52,741 bases of DNA from an uncultured Treponema sp. Lineage in GTDB: Bacteria > Spirochaetota > Spirochaetia > Treponematales > Treponemataceae. How positions within the stretch are numbered: the first letter of the stretch is position 1; each line of letters starts with the position of its first letter. Below, in pieces: positions 40,355 through 48,664 of the stretch. The notes under the pieces were generated by a model that ran no database searches, was not told where the DNA came from, and saw only the letters and a list, made by a program, of their open reading frames with translations. A program made the position numbers and the translations under genes. The stretch covers positions 1-52,741 of the forward strand of contig NZ_CAMCEC010000016.1 in the NCBI RefSeq assembly GCF_945873775.1, read 5' to 3'.

Positions 40355-41659
40355 TTACAGAATGTGGCTTACATAGAAACCGCAAGACCAAGCGTTGCGT
40401 GTTTTTCCGTCGAATGCCTTTCTGTTTTCCAAGTTCAGGTTAAGATCAAAGTCAGTCTTTTTAGAGAACTTGTATTTTACAGAAGGACGGATTGTAAAGA
40501 TGTGTCCGCCGTTCCAGTCGTCATCATCCCAGTCTTTGTCCTTAGAACCAAATGCAAGCGAACCATAAGCATTGAACTGGAAGTCCTTGTTAATAGGAAC
40601 AATAAGAGCAGCTCCAGCGTACCAGGCGAATGTGTAATCATCGTTTTCAAATAAGTTCAAGCCGGCTTCCGGACGCAAAGAAAGTTTTGAGTTTGGAAGA
40701 GAGAATGTAATTGCTCCTCCAATTCCATAAGCCTCGTCATCCTTTTCTTTTGTGAACAAAGAATCCATTGCAAGGTAAACATCAAGAACAAAGTTTTTTG
40801 CGCCGATTGTTGAGCCTGCATAGAAGTTTGCGGCATCTTCAAACGCGCCTTCCATTACAGCGCCAATGCTAACCCAGTTTACAGGAGCGAATTTCACACC
40901 AAAGTTTACAGCAGGATCATCTGTGTTGAATCCGTTAGGAAGAACAGCGCCAGCTTCAAAATTCATTTTTCCTTTTGAAACATATCTTACGCCAAGACCT
41001 CTTCTTGCATAGGAATTTGAATAAGGAATGAATCCAACAACATCAGCAGTGCCCGGTCTGTCAACTGTAAACTTGTAGTAGCCTGCGCAGTCTGATGAAG
41101 TTGAGCTAGGGGCAAATGAGCCTGAGCGGTCATCGTAAGCTGTGCTGAATCCGCCCTGTCTTACGTGAGCATTAGGTCCCCAAACCCAGTCGCCGTATCC
41201 CGGAGCAGGACCAACTTTCCAGTTAAGTTTTGTTCCCATTCCAAAATCAAAGTTGCGGTTAATATGGTAAACAAAGTTCAAATAAAAAGCGTCTGTAATT
41301 GTATTGTTTGAATTAACAGCATTGTTGTAATTTTCTTCATTCGTGTTACGAGTATTGCGTCCGTAGTGAAGAGCAAGCGGATTCAAGTTTGTTGTTCCAA
41401 TTTCAAAGTTGTCAACATCGCCGCCGTTTTCATAGTTGGCCAATGCGCCCATGTTGAGCATTCCGTCCATCGTGAACTTGCCCTGATCAAATCTTGCCTG
41501 AAAAATATCAGTAAAACCATAGAACATTGTGTCGCCGTCAAACGGATTTCCAAATCCAGTCCACAAAGTGTTCTTAATCTGCGCTCTTTCCAAAACCTGC
41601 GCGCTAGCAGCTGCTCCAACAAAAAGCGCAGCGGCAATTCCCAAAACAACCTTTTTCAC
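40355..41659 (-). CDS. Outer-membrane beta-barrel protein (porin-like)
   Basis: A 434-residue protein with a classic signal peptide (KKVVLGIAAALFVGAAASAQ, cleavage after ASA). The mature chain is a series of amphipathic beta strands alternating with polar, Asp/Asn-rich turns (FYGFTDIFQARFDQGKFTMD, FQFNAYGSLAFGSKDKD), ending in YVSHIL, as expected for a spirochaete porin-like barrel. No specific family could be named. The start is GTG with GGAGG 8 nt upstream. A TTGACA-16-TATATA promoter lies about 140 nt upstream, giving a long leader and suggesting strong expression. Confidence 0.78.
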   Translation of the reverse strand: MKKVVLGIAAALFVGAAASAQVLERAQIKNTLWTGFGNPFDGDTMFYGFTDIFQARFDQGKFTMDGMLNMGALANYENGGDVDNFEIGTTNLNPLALHYGRNTRNTNEENYNNAVNSNNTITDAFYLNFVYHINRNFDFGMGTKLNWKVGPAPGYGDWVWGPNAHVRQGGFSTAYDDRSGSFAPSSTSSDCAGYYKFTVDRPGTADVVGFIPYSNSYARRGLGVRYVSKGKMNFEAGAVLPNGFNTDDPAVNFGVKFAPVNWVSIGAVMEGAFEDAANFYAGSTIGAKNFVLDVYLAMDSLFTKEKDDEAYGIGGAITFSLPNSKLSLRPEAGLNLFENDDYTFAWYAGAALIVPINKDFQFNAYGSLAFGSKDKDWDDDDWNGGHIFTIRPSVKYKFSKKTDFDLNLNLENRKAFDGKTRNAWSCGFYVSHIL

Positions 41660-41801
41660 TTAAAGCCTCCAAAAGTTAAAAAAGAAAAGTACTATAAACA
41701 AAGTAGCATAATATTAGTTACTGATTCTACAGAGAAAACACAAAAAAATCAAATGGCACAGCTGATTATTTCGGAAGCCTTGCAGTTTTTGAAAAAAAGC
41801 G

Positions 41802-41829
41802 TATATATAGTTAATATCCTGAATGTCAA
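41802..41829 (-). promoter_or_regulatory. Promoter of the porin-like gene
   Basis: On the - strand TTGACA (41829-41824), a 16-bp spacer and TATATA (41807-41802). The transcript would carry a leader of about 135 nt before the GTG start. The gap 41660-42006 otherwise holds the palindromic element at 41844 and nothing else recognised. Confidence 0.6.
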
Positions 41830-41843
41830 GTTTTATAATTAAA

Positions 41844-41945
41844 TGTCATTATCGGGCTTGACCCTGCGATGTTTCTGAAAGAAACTCGGTTGATAATCTA
41901 TTAAATTTTTTCAACAGATTCCCGTGTCATAGCACGGGAATGACA
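41844..41945. repeat. Palindromic MITE-like element, copy E
   Basis: TGTCATT (41844) to AATGACA (41939) with arms around TATCGGGCTTGACC and CCCGTGTCATAGCACGGG. It contains the same 27-nt internal segment (41865-41891) as copy D, so the two form a longer subfamily. It lies between the porin promoter and the next lipoprotein gene. Confidence 0.85.
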
Positions 41946-42006
41946 CTTAAATAAACTCGACTTTCAGGTTAATATTAAAATTCAATCATTTTTATACGGA
42001 GGAATT

Positions 42007-42660
42007 ATGAAAAAAACAGTCCAAGCAATGCTTCTTTTTATACCGGCGGCTTTTTTAGTGTCGTGCGCTTCCATGCCAAGCAAACCGGACACAGAAATCA
42101 ATACGGAAAAAAACACAGTGGCAAAAATCATTCCTATAAATAATCCGCTTCCAAAAGGAACTCTTGAGCTTATAGACGGATTTGAAGAAGAAAACTTCTG
42201 GTATGCCCTAGGCGAAACAAAAAGCGACGATTATTCCACAGACACGGACACCACGGAAGAATGGAACTCACAAGGAGATTTCTGCGCGCAATGGAGCTTT
42301 GCAAAAATTCCAGAAAACTCAAAAGCTTCGTTTGCAATAGAAAATCTTGTTCAAAAAGACTGGACAGACGCAAAAGCCTTGATTGCAGACATAAACAACA
42401 CTTGCCAAAATCCGCTTGCAATTCTTTTGGAAACTCAAGGCGGACCGCATCACATAGTTTCAAGGACACAAGAAATTCTTCTTGGCATAGGCGAAAACAT
42501 AAATGTCTACTTTGACTTGCTTCACGAAATAACAGACGAAAACGGCAATCAAATTTCTGGCTTAATTGAAAAAGACGACATAAGAACCATTTCTTTCCAA
42601 ATAAAAGGCAAAAGTTTTTCAGGCTCAGTTTTTGTTGACAACATAAATCTTGTTTATTAA
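42007..42660 (+). CDS. Lipoprotein with a galactose-binding-like (CBM-type) fold
   Basis: A 217-residue lipoprotein with lipobox LVSC (MLLFIPAAFLVSCASMPSK). The mature region ELIDGFEEENFWYALGET... and GDFCAQWSFAKIP...FAIENLVQKDWTDAKALIADI, ending ISFQIKGKSFSGSVFVDNIN, follows the pattern of jelly-roll carbohydrate-binding modules of the CBM11/galactose-binding superfamily: an opening Asp-Phe-Glu, a central W-S-F and a closing FVDNI strand. It may bind glycans at the cell surface. AGGAGG-like GGAGG sits 5 nt before the ATG. The stop codon overlaps that of the convergent gene (TTAA). Confidence 0.65.
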   Translation: MKKTVQAMLLFIPAAFLVSCASMPSKPDTEINTEKNTVAKIIPINNPLPKGTLELIDGFEEENFWYALGETKSDDYSTDTDTTEEWNSQGDFCAQWSFAKIPENSKASFAIENLVQKDWTDAKALIADINNTCQNPLAILLETQGGPHHIVSRTQEILLGIGENINVYFDLLHEITDENGNQISGLIEKDDIRTISFQIKGKSFSGSVFVDNINLVY

Positions 42661-44144
42661 CTGTCAGACGGAATCATAAGGACAACTGGGCGTGACTCCT
42701 GCGGAACTATTCCGTAGCCAGTCGCCCTGCACGGATGCAAAACATATTTCTTTTGCGGCGTATTGTTTTCTTCCATAGTCACTTTATAAATTCCAGAAAA
42801 ACGCGCATTGTTTTCAGAATCAGGCCGAAACTGGATAAACGAAACGCCTTCATTCACAAAGCAAGTGTAAATGCCAGTTTCCAAAAAGCCTTCAGATTCC
42901 ATTGAATATTTTCCGCCCTGAAGCTTCACTGTAGAGCCATCTGGAATTTTCCAAGTGCTGTCTTTTTCAAAAACTGCCGAAACACTGCCTGAGTTTGATG
43001 AAGCGTTTTTCAAAAACATATTTTTTCCATTTTTTTTGTAGTTTCCGTCCCACACAGCATTTTCACTTATAAGCATCCGCACATCATCTTGAATTCTTAT
43101 ATGAATTTCTTCTGTGCTTTTAAGGCTTATGTCAATTCTGCGCTGAAGATTTTCAATTTCCTGATTTATAGTGGAAAGATAAATTCCATTGCGCCGGATA
43201 TTGCTGTGCGCCCACTTGTAAACTTCTTCCGTATCGTCCTTGAAAAAAATAATTTCGCGGGAATCATAGTCAAAAAAAACATACCGCAAGTTGCCGTTGG
43301 ATTCAGGCATATACCAAAGTCCGTTCAAAAAGCCTGCAAATGTGGCAACAGTTCCGTCCTGAATTTTCGCAAGTTCCTTTGCCGTAATTCTGCTTCCTGC
43401 AACACGGACAGTTCTTGTTTTTACATAGCTGTTTTCTGAATGCCTCCATTCGTACTGAATTTGAAGCTGATCTGCGCTGCCCGGCCGTTCTGTGTCCGAA
43501 GTATAAACCCAGATTGGAAAACTTGCGCCGTTTGCCTTTGAGCGTTCGTAGGCATCGTACCGGTCAAGCTGCTGAATAAAAATTGTTCCGTCACCACGCA
43601 AATCGGCAATCTTTAAAAGCGAAAAGCTTCCGCCTGAATTCGAAATAAAAAACGCCTGCAGAATGGAATCTCCGTTATCTGCAAATCCCTGATAAACCAA
43701 AGCGGTTCTGTGCTCGCCGGTCAAATCCATGCCGGTATAAGAAAAAGTCTGCGCCTGGGAAATTTCCGTGGCAATGACAGCTTTTCTTTCGTAAACAGTT
43801 CTCTGCGGATTATAAAGCCCCACCAAAATCGCAAGGTACGGACTGTCCATTGTCCTGATTACATTCACTTGGTCATCAAAACCGTCGCCGTCAAAATCCA
43901 TGCTCACAATGCTTATCAAAGTCTCGTTGGGATTAAGCGGAACAAGAGAAACAAGCGCGTTATCCTCTTCCATTGAAGAAAATGCTGAATTCTTTTTTTC
44001 TTCCGCGGAACTCGACATCGGCACAACAACAAAAGCTGATGCTTTATTTTTATCTGGCTTATAGAAATAATTCTTTGCAATAAACGCGACAGCTCCTGCC
44101 GCCACAATCACAATAAAAAGAGCAAGTGTAACTTTTTTCTGCAT
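42657..44144 (-). CDS. Membrane-anchored protein, pallilysin-related-adhesin-like
   Basis: About 495 residues. An N-terminal helix (QKKVTLALFIVIVAAGAVAFIA) anchors a large extracytoplasmic part. SIVSMDFDGDGFDDQVNVIR near residue 85-105 is an FG-GAP/VCBS-like calcium loop, followed by LAILVGLYNPQRT and TALVYQGFAD. The C-terminal half carries short beta repeats (VWDGNYKKNGKNMFLKN, KLQGGKYSMES). This layout resembles treponemal proteins annotated as pallilysin-related adhesins; that name is remembered, not tested, and no HExxH protease motif is present. I start at ATG 44144, where a TTGAAA-17-TATTAT promoter ends 6 nt upstream; a TTG 15 codons earlier would lie inside that promoter. Confidence 0.6.
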   Translation of the reverse strand: MQKKVTLALFIVIVAAGAVAFIAKNYFYKPDKNKASAFVVVPMSSSAEEKKNSAFSSMEEDNALVSLVPLNPNETLISIVSMDFDGDGFDDQVNVIRTMDSPYLAILVGLYNPQRTVYERKAVIATEISQAQTFSYTGMDLTGEHRTALVYQGFADNGDSILQAFFISNSGGSFSLLKIADLRGDGTIFIQQLDRYDAYERSKANGASFPIWVYTSDTERPGSADQLQIQYEWRHSENSYVKTRTVRVAGSRITAKELAKIQDGTVATFAGFLNGLWYMPESNGNLRYVFFDYDSREIIFFKDDTEEVYKWAHSNIRRNGIYLSTINQEIENLQRRIDISLKSTEEIHIRIQDDVRMLISENAVWDGNYKKNGKNMFLKNASSNSGSVSAVFEKDSTWKIPDGSTVKLQGGKYSMESEGFLETGIYTCFVNEGVSFIQFRPDSENNARFSGIYKVTMEENNTPQKKYVLHPCRATGYGIVPQESRPVVLMIPSDS

Positions 44145-44150
44145 AGAAAA

Positions 44151-44179
44151 ATAATACAAGAGTTGGAAATGATTTTCAA
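44151..44179 (-). promoter_or_regulatory. Promoter abutting the membrane-anchored protein gene
   Basis: On the - strand TTGAAA (44179-44174), 17-bp spacer, TATTAT (44156-44151), then 6 nt to ATG. The mRNA is probably leaderless, and this supports the ATG over the upstream TTG start. Confidence 0.6.
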
Positions 44180-44203
44180 GGCGAAACAAATTTCAGTAGC
44201 AAA

Positions 44204-44235
44204 GAAAAAAAAGGCTGCCCGATTGCCGAACAGCC
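44204..44235 (-). terminator. Terminator of adk
   Basis: On the - strand GGCTGTTCG pairs with CGGGCAGCC (two G-U pairs) around GCAAT, followed by eight or more T. It lies 25 nt after the adk stop. Confidence 0.85.
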
Positions 44236-44259
44236 AATAAAAGCTAAATGCTTAAAATC

Positions 44260-44892
44260 TTATTTCTTTGGAAAAAGCTTTTTAAAGTCAACAAGAACAA
44301 GGCTTGAATCTCTTGCGCTGTCGATGTCTGTGATTTTTCCAAGCTTCTTGTAGAATTCAATAAGAGGCTCAGTTTCTTTTCTGTAAACTTCAAGACGGTG
44401 AGTTATAGACTCAAGCTTGTCATCTTCGCGTGTAAAGAGCTCTCCGCCGCATTTGTCGCACTTGCCTTCAACTTTTGGAGGCATAAATTTAACATTGTAG
44501 TTTGCCTTGCAGTTTTTGCATACACGGCGATTTGAAAGGCGCGCAATAATCAAGTCGTTGTCAACTTCAAAGTTAACTACTTTTACATCGATTCCAAGTT
44601 TTTCAAATGCTTCTGCCTGTGGAATTGTGCGAGGAAATCCGTCCAAGATAAAGCCGTTCTTGCAGTCATCTTTCTTGAGCCTGTCTTCTACAATTTCAAG
44701 AACAACTTCATCGCTTACAAGTCCGCCGGAATCAAGAATTGCCTTGACTTTTTTTCCAAGCTCTGTCTGGTTCTTGATGTTCTCGCGGAAAATATCTCCT
44801 GTTGAAATCTGAGGAATTCCGTACTCTTCAGCAACCTGCGCCGCCAAAGTTCCTTTTCCTGCTCCCGGTGGTCCTAAAAAAATAAAATTCAT
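44260..44892 (-). CDS. adk: Adenylate kinase
   Basis: About 210 residues. The enzyme interconverts 2 ADP with ATP and AMP. The P-loop GPPGAGKGTLAAQ opens the protein, followed by PQISTGDIFR (AMP binding) and the FILDGFPRTIPQAEAFE signature. The LID carries CKNC...CDKCGG, a four-Cys zinc site seen in Gram-positive-type and some spirochaete enzymes. I start at the ATG giving MNFIFLGPP, the family-typical N-terminus; an ATG five codons earlier provides the GGGAG used as its ribosome binding site. It follows tyrS on the same strand and ends at an intrinsic terminator. Confidence 0.96.
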   Translation of the reverse strand: MNFIFLGPPGAGKGTLAAQVAEEYGIPQISTGDIFRENIKNQTELGKKVKAILDSGGLVSDEVVLEIVEDRLKKDDCKNGFILDGFPRTIPQAEAFEKLGIDVKVVNFEVDNDLIIARLSNRRVCKNCKANYNVKFMPPKVEGKCDKCGGELFTREDDKLESITHRLEVYRKETEPLIEFYKKLGKITDIDSARDSSLVLVDFKKLFPKK

Positions 44893-44969
44893 TTGTTTTG
44901 CTCCCATAAAATTTTAGCGTGCCATTATAAAAACACCGCATGATATTATAAATCAGAATTTGCAAATTC

Positions 44970-46202
44970 TCAACCAAATTTAACAATGTAGTTTTTCTTT
45001 TTTCCGCGGCGCAAAACAATCACTTTTCCTTCGATTGCAAGCTGGCTTGTTACAGGCATATTTTCGTCCGTGAACTTTTCGCCATTCAAAGTTATTGAGC
45101 CTGCCGCAAGAAATTCCCTTGCCTCGCGTTTGCTTGAAGCGATTTTATTGTTTACAAGCACGTCAATCAGTTTTTCGCCTTCTGAAATCGAGACGGTCGG
45201 AACATCCTTAAATCCAATTTCAATGTCCTTTAAGCTAAGAGATTTCACGTTGCCTGAAAAAAGAGAACTGCTTATATTCACGGCTTTTTCAAACTCTGCC
45301 GCTCCGTGCAAATCAGTGATAATTTCACGCGCCAAAGCCTTATGCGCCTCGCGAAGCTCTGGATGCTCCTTGTTTTTTGCCTCAAGCTCTTCAATCTGTT
45401 CTTTTGAAAGGAAAGTAAAAATCTTAAGGTAGTCAACAACCATTGAGTCGTCAACATTCACAAGGTATTGATAAAGCTCATAGCTTGAAGTTTTGTTCAA
45501 GTCAAGCCACAATGCGTTTCCTGCGCTTTTTCCGAATTTATTTCCGTACTTGTCCAAAACAAGCGGCATTGTGAATCCGTAAGCTTCCTTGCCTTCAATC
45601 TTGCGGATAAGCTCAAGGCCTGTTGTTATGTTTCCCCACTGGTCTGCGCCTTCAGCCTGAAGAATGCAGTTTTTATTTCTGTAAAGCCACAAAAAGTCAT
45701 AGCCCTGCAAAAGCGTGTATGAAAATTCCGCAAAAGTAATTCCAGTGTCAAGGCGGCGCGAAATTATTTCCTTTGAAAGCATATAGTTTACGTTTATGTA
45801 TTTTCCAATGTCGCGCAAAAATTCAAGGAAAGTATAGTCTTTTGTCCAGTCGTAGTTGTTTACAATTTCAGCCTTTCCTTCAAAAATCCTGTCAACCTGG
45901 CTTTTTATTCCCGCAAGATTTTTTTCAAGCGTTTCGTGGCTGATTATTTCACGCTCTGCTGTAGGACGCGGATCTCCAATAAGACCTGTAGAGCCGCCAA
46001 CCAAAAGAATCGGGTGATGTCCTGCCCGCGCAAGACGTTTTGCCGTCACCAAAGACGAATAATGTCCCAAATGAAGGCTATCTGCTGTAGGGTCAGTTCC
46101 CCAGTAAAATGTGATTTTTTCATTGTTAAGCTTGTCCGCAATGTCTTCTCCGGCAACATCCTTAACAAGTCCGCGCCACTGAAGCTCATCAAAAAATGTC
46201 AT
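44970..46202 (-). CDS. tyrS: Tyrosyl-tRNA synthetase
   Basis: A 410-residue class I aminoacyl-tRNA synthetase that charges tRNA-Tyr. The HIGH-type motif is HLGHYSS in ADSLHLGHYSSLV (residue 43 onward), tyrosine-pocket residues lie in LQGYDFLWLYR and ADQWGNITTG, and the KMSKS-type loop is KFGKSAGN. The last 65 residues (IDVLVNNKIASSKREAREFL) form an S4 RNA-binding domain. GGAG lies 5 nt before the ATG. The gene follows tRNA-Glu and tRNA-Gln genes on the same strand, with a terminator between, and precedes adk. Confidence 0.96.
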   Translation of the reverse strand: MTFFDELQWRGLVKDVAGEDIADKLNNEKITFYWGTDPTADSLHLGHYSSLVTAKRLARAGHHPILLVGGSTGLIGDPRPTAEREIISHETLEKNLAGIKSQVDRIFEGKAEIVNNYDWTKDYTFLEFLRDIGKYINVNYMLSKEIISRRLDTGITFAEFSYTLLQGYDFLWLYRNKNCILQAEGADQWGNITTGLELIRKIEGKEAYGFTMPLVLDKYGNKFGKSAGNALWLDLNKTSSYELYQYLVNVDDSMVVDYLKIFTFLSKEQIEELEAKNKEHPELREAHKALAREIITDLHGAAEFEKAVNISSSLFSGNVKSLSLKDIEIGFKDVPTVSISEGEKLIDVLVNNKIASSKREAREFLAAGSITLNGEKFTDENMPVTSQLAIEGKVIVLRRGKKKNYIVKFG

Positions 46203-46288
46203 TTCCTACTCCAAGTTAAATGAATACTGATTTTTATATGTTCCAAAAGACTATCATTTTTTCCTATGAGTTTCTAGTAAAAATGCAT

Positions 46289-46317
46289 AAAAAAAGCCCC
46301 TGCGCAAAACAGGAGCA
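46289..46317 (-). terminator. Terminator after tRNA-Glu
   Basis: On the - strand GCTCCTG pairs with CAGGGGC around TTTTGCG and is followed by seven T, directly after the tRNA-Glu gene. Confidence 0.85.
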
Positions 46318-46319
46318 AA

Positions 46320-46391
46320 CGGTTCCTACGGGAATCGAACCCGTCTTTCGACCTTGAGAGGGTCACGTCCTAGCCGATAGACGAAGGAACC
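46320..46391 (-). tRNA. tRNA-Glu (CTC)
   Basis: On the - strand GGTTCCT pairs with AGGAACC as acceptor stem, followed by a D-arm with TATCGGCTAGG, an anticodon stem TGACC/GGTCG with loop CTCTCAA (anticodon CTC, reads GAG), and a T-arm ACGGG-TTCGATT-CCCGT. The 3' CCA is not encoded. The body resembles bacterial tRNA-Glu. Confidence 0.95.
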
Positions 46392-46394
46392 TAA

Positions 46395-46424
46395 ACAAAA
46401 AAAGCCAGACTAGCAGTCCAGCTT
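46395..46424 (-). terminator. Terminator between tRNA-Gln and tRNA-Glu
   Basis: On the - strand AGCTGGACT pairs with AGTCTGGCT (9 bp with two G-U pairs) around GCT, followed by seven T. The two adjacent tRNA genes are therefore probably separate transcripts, unusual for such a tight pair. Confidence 0.8.
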
Positions 46425-46427
46425 ATA

Positions 46428-46498
46428 TTCCCCAAGGAGGATTCGAACCCCCACAGTGAGAACCAGAATCTCAAGTGCTACCATTACACAATCGGGGA
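46428..46498 (-). tRNA. tRNA-Gln (CTG)
   Basis: On the - strand TCCCCGA pairs with TTGGGGA as acceptor stem, followed by a D-arm with GTAATGGTAGC, an anticodon stem TGAGA/TCTCA with loop TTCTGGT (anticodon CTG, reads CAG), and a T-arm with GGTTCGAATCC. The discriminator is A; CCA is not encoded. Confidence 0.95.
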
Positions 46499-46595
46499 AT
46501 GCAATGTGCATATAAAATACAAGGTCATAAAAAAAAAGTCAATAGCAAATCATTGTTTTTATTGAAAAATTTTGGTTATTGCACTTTTTGTTTAT

Positions 46596-46632
46596 TTGAC
46601 AAATTGTAATACATCGATTACGTTGTATTACA
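46596..46632 (+). promoter_or_regulatory. Promoter/operator of the RHH antitoxin-like gene
   Basis: TTGACA at 46596-46601 is followed by the dyad TGTAATAC (46605) / GTATTACA (46625) with a 12-bp centre. The dyad covers the -10 region and start point, the usual place for ribbon-helix-helix autorepression. A clear -10 hexamer at 17 bp is not seen. The gap 46203-46645 otherwise holds the two tRNAs and terminators. Confidence 0.55.
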
Positions 46633-46645
46633 AAGAGGTAGAATT

Positions 46646-46879
46646 ATGGCAATGACCGCAACAGTAACATTCAGAACAACACCAGAACTTAAAAGCAGAA
46701 TGGACTTTCTTGCAAAAGAAACACACAGGCCAACAAGTTTCTATTATAACCTTTTGCTTGAAGATTATCTTGAAGATTTAGAAGACATCTATCTTTCTGA
46801 AAAAATCCTCGAGGATATAAAAAGCGGAAAAGAAAAACCAATTCCAGCTGAAGAAGTATTTGCTAAGGCTGGATTATAA
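46646..46879 (+). CDS. Ribbon-helix-helix (RelB/DinJ-type) antitoxin-like protein without toxin partner
   Basis: A 77-residue protein. The first strand TATVTFRTTPELKSRMDFLA and helix KETHRPTSFYYNLLLEDYLE form a ribbon-helix-helix DNA-binding dimerisation unit; the tail EDIYLSEKILEDIKSGKEKP resembles the toxin-wrapping part of RelB-type antitoxins. AGAGGT precedes the ATG. No toxin gene follows: the next gene is the convergent sufU 30 bp away. A perfect dyad overlaps the promoter, implying autoregulation. It may be an orphan antitoxin or a general RHH regulator. Confidence 0.8.
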   Translation: MAMTATVTFRTTPELKSRMDFLAKETHRPTSFYYNLLLEDYLEDLEDIYLSEKILEDIKSGKEKPIPAEEVFAKAGL

Positions 46880-46909
46880 ATAAAGAAATCTACAAAGGCT
46901 AAGCAAAAT

Positions 46910-47383
46910 TTATTCTGTTGTGCAGTGCTCCACGCTTCCTTGACCGGCAGTTTTTCCGTTTTTAAGCATTTCTTCCATTGTGTGCCAACCAAGAACTGCG
47001 CATTTTACGCGTGCAGGCATTTTGCTGATATTTTTTAAGCTTGCAGCTTCATCAAGCTCTTCCAAAGCGTCGTCGTCTTCAACCTTGCCGTAAATCATGT
47101 CCATAAAAAGGGAGGCAAGCCGCAATGCTTCATCCTTTGGCTTTCCAATTATGTCATCAAGCATCATGTCTACAGAAGCCTGGCTTACAGCGCATCCAGA
47201 GCCGTTAAAGCTTCCTTCCGAAATTACTCCGTTATCATCAATTTTAAGCTGAAGATAAATATTGTCTCCACAGCTAGGATTCACGCCCTGCAATGTAAAT
47301 GTAGGATTCTCCATAACACCCTTGTGGGTCGGGTTCAAATTATGCTCGTTAAGAATTTCCTGATAAAGCGATTTCAAATCCAT
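46910..47383 (-). CDS. sufU: Fe-S cluster assembly scaffold/sulfur-transfer protein SufU
   Basis: A 157-residue SufU/IscU-fold protein. The three conserved Cys lie in VNPSCGDNIYLQL, FNGSGCAVSQASVDMM and RVKCAVLGWHTMEEML; together with Asp43-like residues they bind zinc and receive persulfide sulfur from SufS. The stretch between the second and third Cys is longer than in IscU, as expected for SufU. It is the last gene of the sufCBDSU operon, 26 nt after sufS, which matches the Firmicutes arrangement rather than an SufE type. Confidence 0.92.
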   Translation of the reverse strand: MDLKSLYQEILNEHNLNPTHKGVMENPTFTLQGVNPSCGDNIYLQLKIDDNGVISEGSFNGSGCAVSQASVDMMLDDIIGKPKDEALRLASLFMDMIYGKVEDDDALEELDEAASLKNISKMPARVKCAVLGWHTMEEMLKNGKTAGQGSVEHCTTE

Positions 47384-47409
47384 GTTAATACCTCAGTTTT
47401 TAATTGCCT

Positions 47410-48654
47410 TTATTCTTTGAATCCCATCCAGCGGCGGACAAGCTTTAGCTTTTCAATAAAAACTTCAACTTCCTGCTGAGTGTTGTAAAAGTAGCAGCTT
47501 GCGCGCGCAGTTGAACCTACGCCAAGTTTCTGCATCAAAGGCTGGGCGCAATGATGTCCTGCCCGAACCGCAATCTTTTCTGTATCAAGAATTGAAGCAA
47601 TATCATGCGGATGCACACCGTCAATCGTAAAAGTAACAATTCCGCAGTGTTTTTTGTAGTCGTCGTTTCCGATTATATGAAGATAAGGGATTTTTTTCAT
47701 TCCCTCAATCATGGTCTGGGCAAGAGAGTCGTCATTTTTTTCTATATTATCAAGCCCGACTCCCTGAATATATTCAATCGCCCTTGCAAGCGCAACTGCA
47801 CCGCCGGCATTTACAGTTCCAGCTTCAAATTTATGCGGAACTTCAGCAAAAGTCGCAGTTTCGCGTGTAACATATTCAATCATTTCTCCACCACGTAAAA
47901 AAGGCGGAATTTTTTCAAGCAACTGTTTTTTACCATAAAGAGCGCCAATTCCCATAGGAGCGCAAAGCTTATGCCCCGAAAAAGCAAAAAAGTCCGCACC
48001 CAATGCCTGCACATCGATTCTTTTATGAGGCGCGCTCTGAGCTCCATCCACAACAACGTAAGCTCCCTTTCCGCCGTTTCCAACTTCATGAGCATAGCTT
48101 GCGATTTTTTCTATAGGATTTGTTATTCCAAAGACATTGCTAACCTGCGCAACCGCAACAATCTTTGTCTTGGAATTTATTTTCGCCTTTATTTCCTGCT
48201 CCGAAATTTCCGCGGAAGAATCGCAATCAAGCCACACAAGTTTTGCGCCTTTTGCATTGCAGACCATCTGCCACGGAAGAATATTCGAATGATGCTCCAT
48301 GCAGCTTACAACAACTTCGTCCCCTGCCTGAACTTCAGAAAGTCCAAGAGTGTACGCAACAAGATTCAGGCTTTCAGAAGCATTGCGTGTAAAAATAATT
48401 TCCGCAGGCTCGGCGGCATTAAGGAATTTTGCAACAGAAGCCCTTGCGTTTTCATAGTCATCAGTCGCCCTTATGCTCAAAGCGTAAAGTCCGCGCAAAG
48501 GATTGGCATTGTTGCTTCTATAAAAATCAGCTTCCGCCTGAATCACACATTCCGGTCGATGAGTTGTAGCCGCGCTGTCCAAGTAAATAAGCCCTTCATT
48601 TTCCGGCCGGCTGAATATCTTAAAATCGCTGCGTATTTCTTCTGCACTGAACAT
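47410..48654 (-). CDS. sufS: Cysteine desulfurase SufS
   Basis: A 414-residue PLP-dependent class V aminotransferase-fold enzyme that takes sulfur from cysteine and passes it to SufU. GLIYLDSAATTHRPECVI opens the domain, SCMEHHSNILPW binds PLP, DGAQSAPHKRIDVQALGADF and FSGHKLCAPMGIGALYG contain the Asp and the Schiff-base Lys, and RAGHHCAQPLMQKLGV carries the active-site Cys region of group II enzymes. The ATG is chosen for GAGGAAA 2-3 nt upstream, 10 nt after the sufD stop; an upstream in-frame ATG inside sufD is not used. Confidence 0.95.
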   Translation of the reverse strand: MFSAEEIRSDFKIFSRPENEGLIYLDSAATTHRPECVIQAEADFYRSNNANPLRGLYALSIRATDDYENARASVAKFLNAAEPAEIIFTRNASESLNLVAYTLGLSEVQAGDEVVVSCMEHHSNILPWQMVCNAKGAKLVWLDCDSSAEISEQEIKAKINSKTKIVAVAQVSNVFGITNPIEKIASYAHEVGNGGKGAYVVVDGAQSAPHKRIDVQALGADFFAFSGHKLCAPMGIGALYGKKQLLEKIPPFLRGGEMIEYVTRETATFAEVPHKFEAGTVNAGGAVALARAIEYIQGVGLDNIEKNDDSLAQTMIEGMKKIPYLHIIGNDDYKKHCGIVTFTIDGVHPHDIASILDTEKIAVRAGHHCAQPLMQKLGVGSTARASCYFYNTQQEVEVFIEKLKLVRRWMGFKE

Positions 48655-48664
48655 AGTTTCCTCG

